Shown piece after piece: positions 8,192 to 10,812 of a DNA stretch of 10,812 nucleotides. The position numbers and the translations under genes were made by a program. This DNA is from Microcaldota archaeon. GTDB lineage: Archaea; Micrarchaeota; Micrarchaeia; Micrarchaeales; Micrarchaeaceae. Each line of letters starts with the position of its first letter. Position 1 is the first letter of the stretch. The stretch is from assembly GCA_027365815.1 (NCBI GenBank), contig DAHXLV010000001.1:1-10812 (forward strand). Reading direction: 5' to 3'. Below the pieces are notes generated by a model. The model made no database searches and had not been told where the DNA came from. It saw only the letters and a list, made by a program, of their open reading frames with translations.

Positions 8192-8917
8192 CTATCTCAG
8201 CATCAGCTCTGGAGAGAAAATCTTGAAGCCATCCGGTGTTATCTCGTATGGCGCCGTGACAAAGCTGTGGTTGTGCCCCCTCATCTTTATTATCTCAAGC
8301 GTGTGTATCCTCTTCTCAGCCTCCCCGCTCTGGTACATGAGTATCATGCCGTCGAATATGAAATGCTCGGAGTTGAAGACAAGCTTCTTCCTGTCAGGAT
8401 TCCTAGTCTCAGAGGTGAACACAGTGGTGACGCCAAGCCTCCTGAGGTTTGCCGCCAATGACCACATTGACCTCCTGTACAGCACCGGGTCCTTGATCAC
8501 AAGCTCGAACGCCGAGGACGAGTCTATCACGACGCGCGTTGCGCCGGATTCGCTTATGCTGCTCTCCATCTCCGAAACCATCCTCCCGAATCCGAACTCG
8601 GCCTCGTCGTACTTGTTTAGGGCAGTGGTTAGCAGGTCCTTGCCTTCTATCATTATCATGCCCTTGTCGACGAGATCGCCGATGTCCTTGAGGTTGGAAA
8701 ATGCGCTCTGGGCATTCTGCACTATCTTCTTGGGGTCCTCTTCAAGCGCGAAGAATATTCCCTTATTGCCCTGCTTTGCGTTCCTGTATATGTATTCGAA
8801 CGCTATCAGGGTCTTGCCCGCGCCAGGCCCGCCGGCAATCATTACCTGGTCCTCCTTTGGGAATCCGCCATAAAGCATGGCATCAAGCCCCTCTATCCCG
8901 CTTTTAATGATCTCCAA
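8192..8917 (-). CDS. Single-domain KaiC-like RecA-superfamily ATPase
   Basis: 241 residues from a TTG at 8917. A longer frame opens at a TTG at 8947, but the TATA box at 8951-8958 would start RNA near 8928, which puts 8947 upstream of the message; KaiC proteins also usually begin just before the IxxGIxGLD segment, as here. Motifs: GIEGLDAML (7-15), Walker A GGPGAGKT (29-36), paired catalytic Glu in ALEED (E59, E60), Walker B VVIDSS (D132), and the conserved C-terminal KMRGHNH (211-217) followed by YEITPDGFKI. All catalytic residues are present, so an active, probably hexameric, ATPase is expected. Such archaeal proteins often work in signalling, with partners given by context. Here the partners would be the external cysteine-repeat protein and the DHH enzyme downstream. 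It is less like ArlH, whose Walker motifs and context (archaellum genes) are missing. Confidence 0.88.
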   Translation of the reverse strand: MEIIKSGIEGLDAMLYGGFPKEDQVMIAGGPGAGKTLIAFEYIYRNAKQGNKGIFFALEEDPKKIVQNAQSAFSNLKDIGDLVDKGMIMIEGKDLLTTALNKYDEAEFGFGRMVSEMESSISESGATRVVIDSSSAFELVIKDPVLYRRSMWSLAANLRRLGVTTVFTSETRNPDRKKLVFNSEHFIFDGMILMYQSGEAEKRIHTLEIIKMRGHNHSFVTAPYEITPDGFKIFSPELMLR

Positions 8918-8950
8918 CAGAATAACCCTTATGAATACCTGTTTCAAACG

Positions 8951-8963
8951 TATATAAATTTAT
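8951..8963. promoter_or_regulatory. Divergent promoter with overlapping palindromic TATA elements
   Basis: The plus strand reads TATATAAATTTAT; the minus strand reads TTTATATA at 8958-8951, the archaeal consensus. On the minus strand this predicts a start near 8928, about 11 bases before the KaiC-like TTG. On the plus strand it predicts a start near 8981, giving a leader of about 15 bases with GTGA at 8986-8989 ahead of the ATG at 8996. One TBP site region thus probably serves both directions. Confidence 0.6.
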
Positions 8964-8995
8964 GCGTTTAGCGGAATATATGTGCGTGAAATGCA

Positions 8996-9724
8996 ATGCA
9001 GAGACTCACAAAAATAGCAATCCTTCTCATATTATTCTCTGCCGCACTTACATACATAAGCGCGCAGCAGTTCCAGGGCAGCTTCTCCGGCGGCAGCCTG
9101 CAGGAGATGGGCCTGCCCCCAAAGAGCGCCGCGTATTTCACATTCGACCTTCCAAATTCAACGGTCGTAGGATTCGTCTACTTCACCAATGGGGTGCCTG
9201 TCAACTTCCTGCTGCTTAACCAGCAGGGCTTTAGCTCGATACAGCTCAAGAGCAACTCAAGTTCTGACATATACACCGGCTCTCTCAACGCCACAGACAC
9301 AATAGAGCTGATATATAACAGCACAAGCGGCATATTCCCGTACCAGAATGCGTCTTCTTATTCCTCATACCCTTCGCAATCTTCGCCAATGCTACCTGGC
9401 GGAAGGTACTACGCAGTGTTCCAGAACTCAGGGGGCTCAAACGCTACAGTATCCTTCTCCCTTGTAACCAAATCGCAGTCACAGGTAGGCGGCAGCGTCT
9501 TTTCCAGCGCAGCATACGGGATCTCCGCTGCGGCAATGTTCGTTGCAGGCGTGCTGGCACTGATATACTCGCTGTTCTCAAAGAAGCCGCAGGAGCCGCA
9601 GAAGTACAGCGAAGAGGCCGATGCGCTCTATGGCAGGATAGGGCGCGCCAGGCGCATAGCAAAAAAGCATGCAGCGCGCCGTGCTCATGCAAATCGCCGC
9701 AGGAGAAGGCGCAGCGCGCGATAG
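8996..9724 (+). CDS. Small type I surface protein with polybasic cytoplasmic tail
   Basis: 242 residues. The ATG at 8996 is fixed by an in-frame TGA at 8987. A signal peptide (1-23) ends at an A-x-A-like site, YISA before QQF. The ectodomain (about 24-170) is a single beta-rich domain with 6 N-x-S/T sequons; its FTFDLPN strand and the later GGRYYAVFQN strand recall PPC or GOLD-type beta-sandwich domains, an inference from pattern only. A membrane helix covers about 172-193. The 48-residue tail is strongly basic, with KKHAARRAHAN and a run of six Arg. It shares this architecture with the two surface proteins at the left end but no clear sequence similarity outside the tail. It is divergently transcribed from the KaiC-like gene. 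Function unknown. Confidence 0.85.
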   Translation: MQRLTKIAILLILFSAALTYISAQQFQGSFSGGSLQEMGLPPKSAAYFTFDLPNSTVVGFVYFTNGVPVNFLLLNQQGFSSIQLKSNSSSDIYTGSLNATDTIELIYNSTSGIFPYQNASSYSSYPSQSSPMLPGGRYYAVFQNSGGSNATVSFSLVTKSQSQVGGSVFSSAAYGISAAAMFVAGVLALIYSLFSKKPQEPQKYSEEADALYGRIGRARRIAKKHAARRAHANRRRRRRSAR

Positions 9725-9802
9725 CTTGGCCGCGCAGCCCCCAGCATAATGGGCCTGCAACTGCAGATATAAAGCCTGCGCTGCGCAAAAGGTTTCATCA
9801 AA

Positions 9803-9809
9803 TTTAAAA
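9803..9809 (+). promoter_or_regulatory. TATA box, leaderless promoter of the regulator gene
   Basis: TTTAAAA inside AAATTTAAAAGG is centred 27 bases before the ATG at 9833, which predicts a message starting at the start codon. The bases just upstream (CATCAAA) could be a BRE. A second box, GATATAAAG at 9766-9774, would give a leader of nearly 40 bases and may be a minor alternative. The 108-base gap shows nothing else I can support. Confidence 0.55.
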
Positions 9810-9832
9810 GGATATGCGCACAGATAATACAC

Positions 9833-10522
9833 ATGGACACGCTCCAGGAAAGGATAGCCGGAGAGATAGCCCTCTCAGACAGCCCAGGCAGCACCATGAA
9901 GAAATGGAGGGAGCTTTTCGGCATATCCCAGGTAGACCTTTCAAAGCACCTGAAAATATCAACATCCACGATAAGCGACTATGAGGGGAACAGGCGGGCA
10001 AGCCCGGGAGTGGGCATAATCAAGAGGTTTGTCACAGCCCTGTTCACCATAGACGGCCAGAGCGGCGGAGAGGTGGTCAGGAACCTGGAGAAGTACAACA
10101 TGCCGCAGGGCAAGGACCCGTTCTACACTATACACGACTTTTCCGCCCCTATAACCGGGACAGATTTCGCAAGGATGATAGACGCAAAGATAGTGTCGAA
10201 TCCCGGGCTGCTCGACTCGGTAAAAATATTCGGCTACACGCTTATAGACAGCATAAGGGTCATACTTGAGATATCCCCAAGCGAGTACCCAAAGCTGTTC
10301 GGCACTACAAACGAGAGGGCCTTTGTGTTCGACCAGGTAAGCACAGGAAGGTCTCCCATGGTTGTCATAAGGGTGGCGCCCATAAAGCCAAGGATAGTGG
10401 TCATACAGAATGTGGCCGACATGGACAAGCTCGCAATAAAGATAGCCCAGATAGAGAAGATACCGCTTCTTAGCACGAAGCTTACAACAGAGGAGATAAG
10501 GGCAAGGCTGAACAATGTCTGA
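9833..10522 (+). CDS. XRE-type (Cro/CI) HTH transcriptional regulator with conserved C-terminal domain
   Basis: 229 residues. An N-terminal helix-turn-helix spans about 21-59: WRELFGISQVDLSKHL holds the first HTH helix and STSTISDYEGNRR the recognition helix and its wing-like SPG end. The remaining 130 residues form an alpha/beta domain with FGYTLIDSI, a GRSPMVVIR strand and KIAQIEKIPLL; this part resembles, from memory, the C-terminal domain of a widespread archaeal XRE-regulator family and probably binds a small molecule. It is likely a cytoplasmic DNA-binding repressor or activator and may autoregulate, since its own promoter is leaderless with the gene at +1. The next gene starts 18 bases after its stop, so the phosphoribosyltransferase-like gene is probably in the same transcript. 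Ligand and targets are not visible. Confidence 0.85.
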   Translation: MDTLQERIAGEIALSDSPGSTMKKWRELFGISQVDLSKHLKISTSTISDYEGNRRASPGVGIIKRFVTALFTIDGQSGGEVVRNLEKYNMPQGKDPFYTIHDFSAPITGTDFARMIDAKIVSNPGLLDSVKIFGYTLIDSIRVILEISPSEYPKLFGTTNERAFVFDQVSTGRSPMVVIRVAPIKPRIVVIQNVADMDKLAIKIAQIEKIPLLSTKLTTEEIRARLNNV

Positions 10523-10540
10523 CGCGAAGGCGTGGGCTTT

Positions 10541-10812
10541 ATGGCAAAGAGCTTAAGGCAGGCATGGAGACGGCAGGCAGAGTTCGACGGCATAATCCTA
10601 TCGAGCGGCGCAATAGGGTTCTTTGCCGACCCGGTCGAGATAAAAAAAGGCGTGTTCTCAAGCTTCTACATAAACTGGCGCACAGTGGCATCGGACGCAT
10701 TCCTGCTGGACAAGGTAACTGACCTTATAATAGACTTCATGGGCCATAGCGCGCTAAGGCCCTCGTCGATATATGGAGTGCCTGATGGCGCGACAAAGTG
10801 GGGCATAGTCTC
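10541..10812 (+). CDS. Orotate phosphoribosyltransferase-like protein (3' end cut by window)
   Basis: An ATG at 10541 opens a frame of 90 codons that runs off the right edge; a GTG at 10532, in the same frame, is an alternative start, and the preceding regulator stop (10520) bounds it. The segment LSSGAIGFF, then KKGVFSSFYINWR, then VTDLIIDFM and YGVPDGATKWGI, follows the order of the N-terminal half of PyrE-type enzymes (xxSGAxxFG, SPxYINxR, then GVPxG). The PRPP-binding motif would lie beyond the window, so activity cannot be judged. If correct, it makes orotidine 5'-phosphate from orotate and PRPP in pyrimidine synthesis, or salvages another base. Confidence 0.6.
   Translation, partial: MAKSLRQAWRRQAEFDGIILSSGAIGFFADPVEIKKGVFSSFYINWRTVASDAFLLDKVTDLIIDFMGHSALRPSSIYGVPDGATKWGIV

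Noticed and set aside
8100..8873. 257-codon plus-strand frame opposite the KaiC-like gene
   Set aside because: The minus strand carries every KaiC motif in order; the plus frame has no recognisable domain and is a mirror of it.
8192..8917. KaiC-like protein as the archaellum protein ArlH
   Set aside because: The catalytic Glu pair and KMRG motif fit general KaiC proteins, and no archaellin, ArlI or ArlJ gene is nearby.
8962..9219. Small frame starting MRLAEYMCVKCNAE with a CxxC pair that looks like a zinc finger
   Set aside because: It overlaps the signal peptide and ectodomain coding region of the gene at 8996 in another frame, begins within the TATA element and loses any zinc-binding second half.
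10515..10556. ATG at 10515 giving a 13-residue peptide over the regulator stop
   Set aside because: Too short and without features; the PyrE-like frame from 10541 explains the region.

Overview
The window looks archaeal. Three short AT-rich boxes of the archaeal TATA type sit about 27 bases ahead of start regions, the genes follow each other closely, and two genes start essentially at the predicted transcription start (leaderless). There is a single-domain KaiC-type ATPase, a MinD-type ATPase, a RecJ-like DHH phosphoesterase and four heavily sequon-rich surface proteins. Ile is often coded by ATA and Arg by AGG. The compact genome and the small surface proteins with unusual cysteine repeats suggest a DPANN-type archaeon, perhaps of the Micrarchaeota/ARMAN kind. 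That placement is an inference; no rRNA or other phylogenetic marker is in the window.

Layout. Bases 1-5555 (+) hold a large repeat-bearing surface protein cut by the left edge, a shorter paralogue of its membrane-proximal half with its own leaderless promoter, and, 2 bases after that, a MinD-like ATPase with a C-terminal amphipathic membrane-targeting tail. A 148-base intergenic gap separates this block from a convergent three-gene block on the minus strand (8917 down to 5704). Read in transcription order, that block is a KaiC-like ATPase, a membrane-anchored protein with 20 regularly spaced extracytoplasmic cysteines, and a DHH/DHHA1 phosphoesterase. The gaps are 13 and 9 bases, and all three genes appear to use non-ATG starts. 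A palindromic TATA element at 8951-8963 serves this block and, in the other direction, a small surface protein (8996-9724). A leaderless promoter then drives an XRE-type regulator (9833-10522), followed closely by the first 90 codons of an orotate phosphoribosyltransferase-like gene that runs off the right edge.

How it may fit together. The left block pairs surface proteins that share one membrane-proximal module with a membrane-targeted positioning ATPase. The minus-strand block joins a cytoplasmic RecA-fold ATPase, an external disulfide-repeat protein and a nuclease-type enzyme. Neither grouping is one I recognise as a described system, and both are the main leads here. The right end is more ordinary: a regulator beside a nucleotide-metabolism gene, possibly its target.
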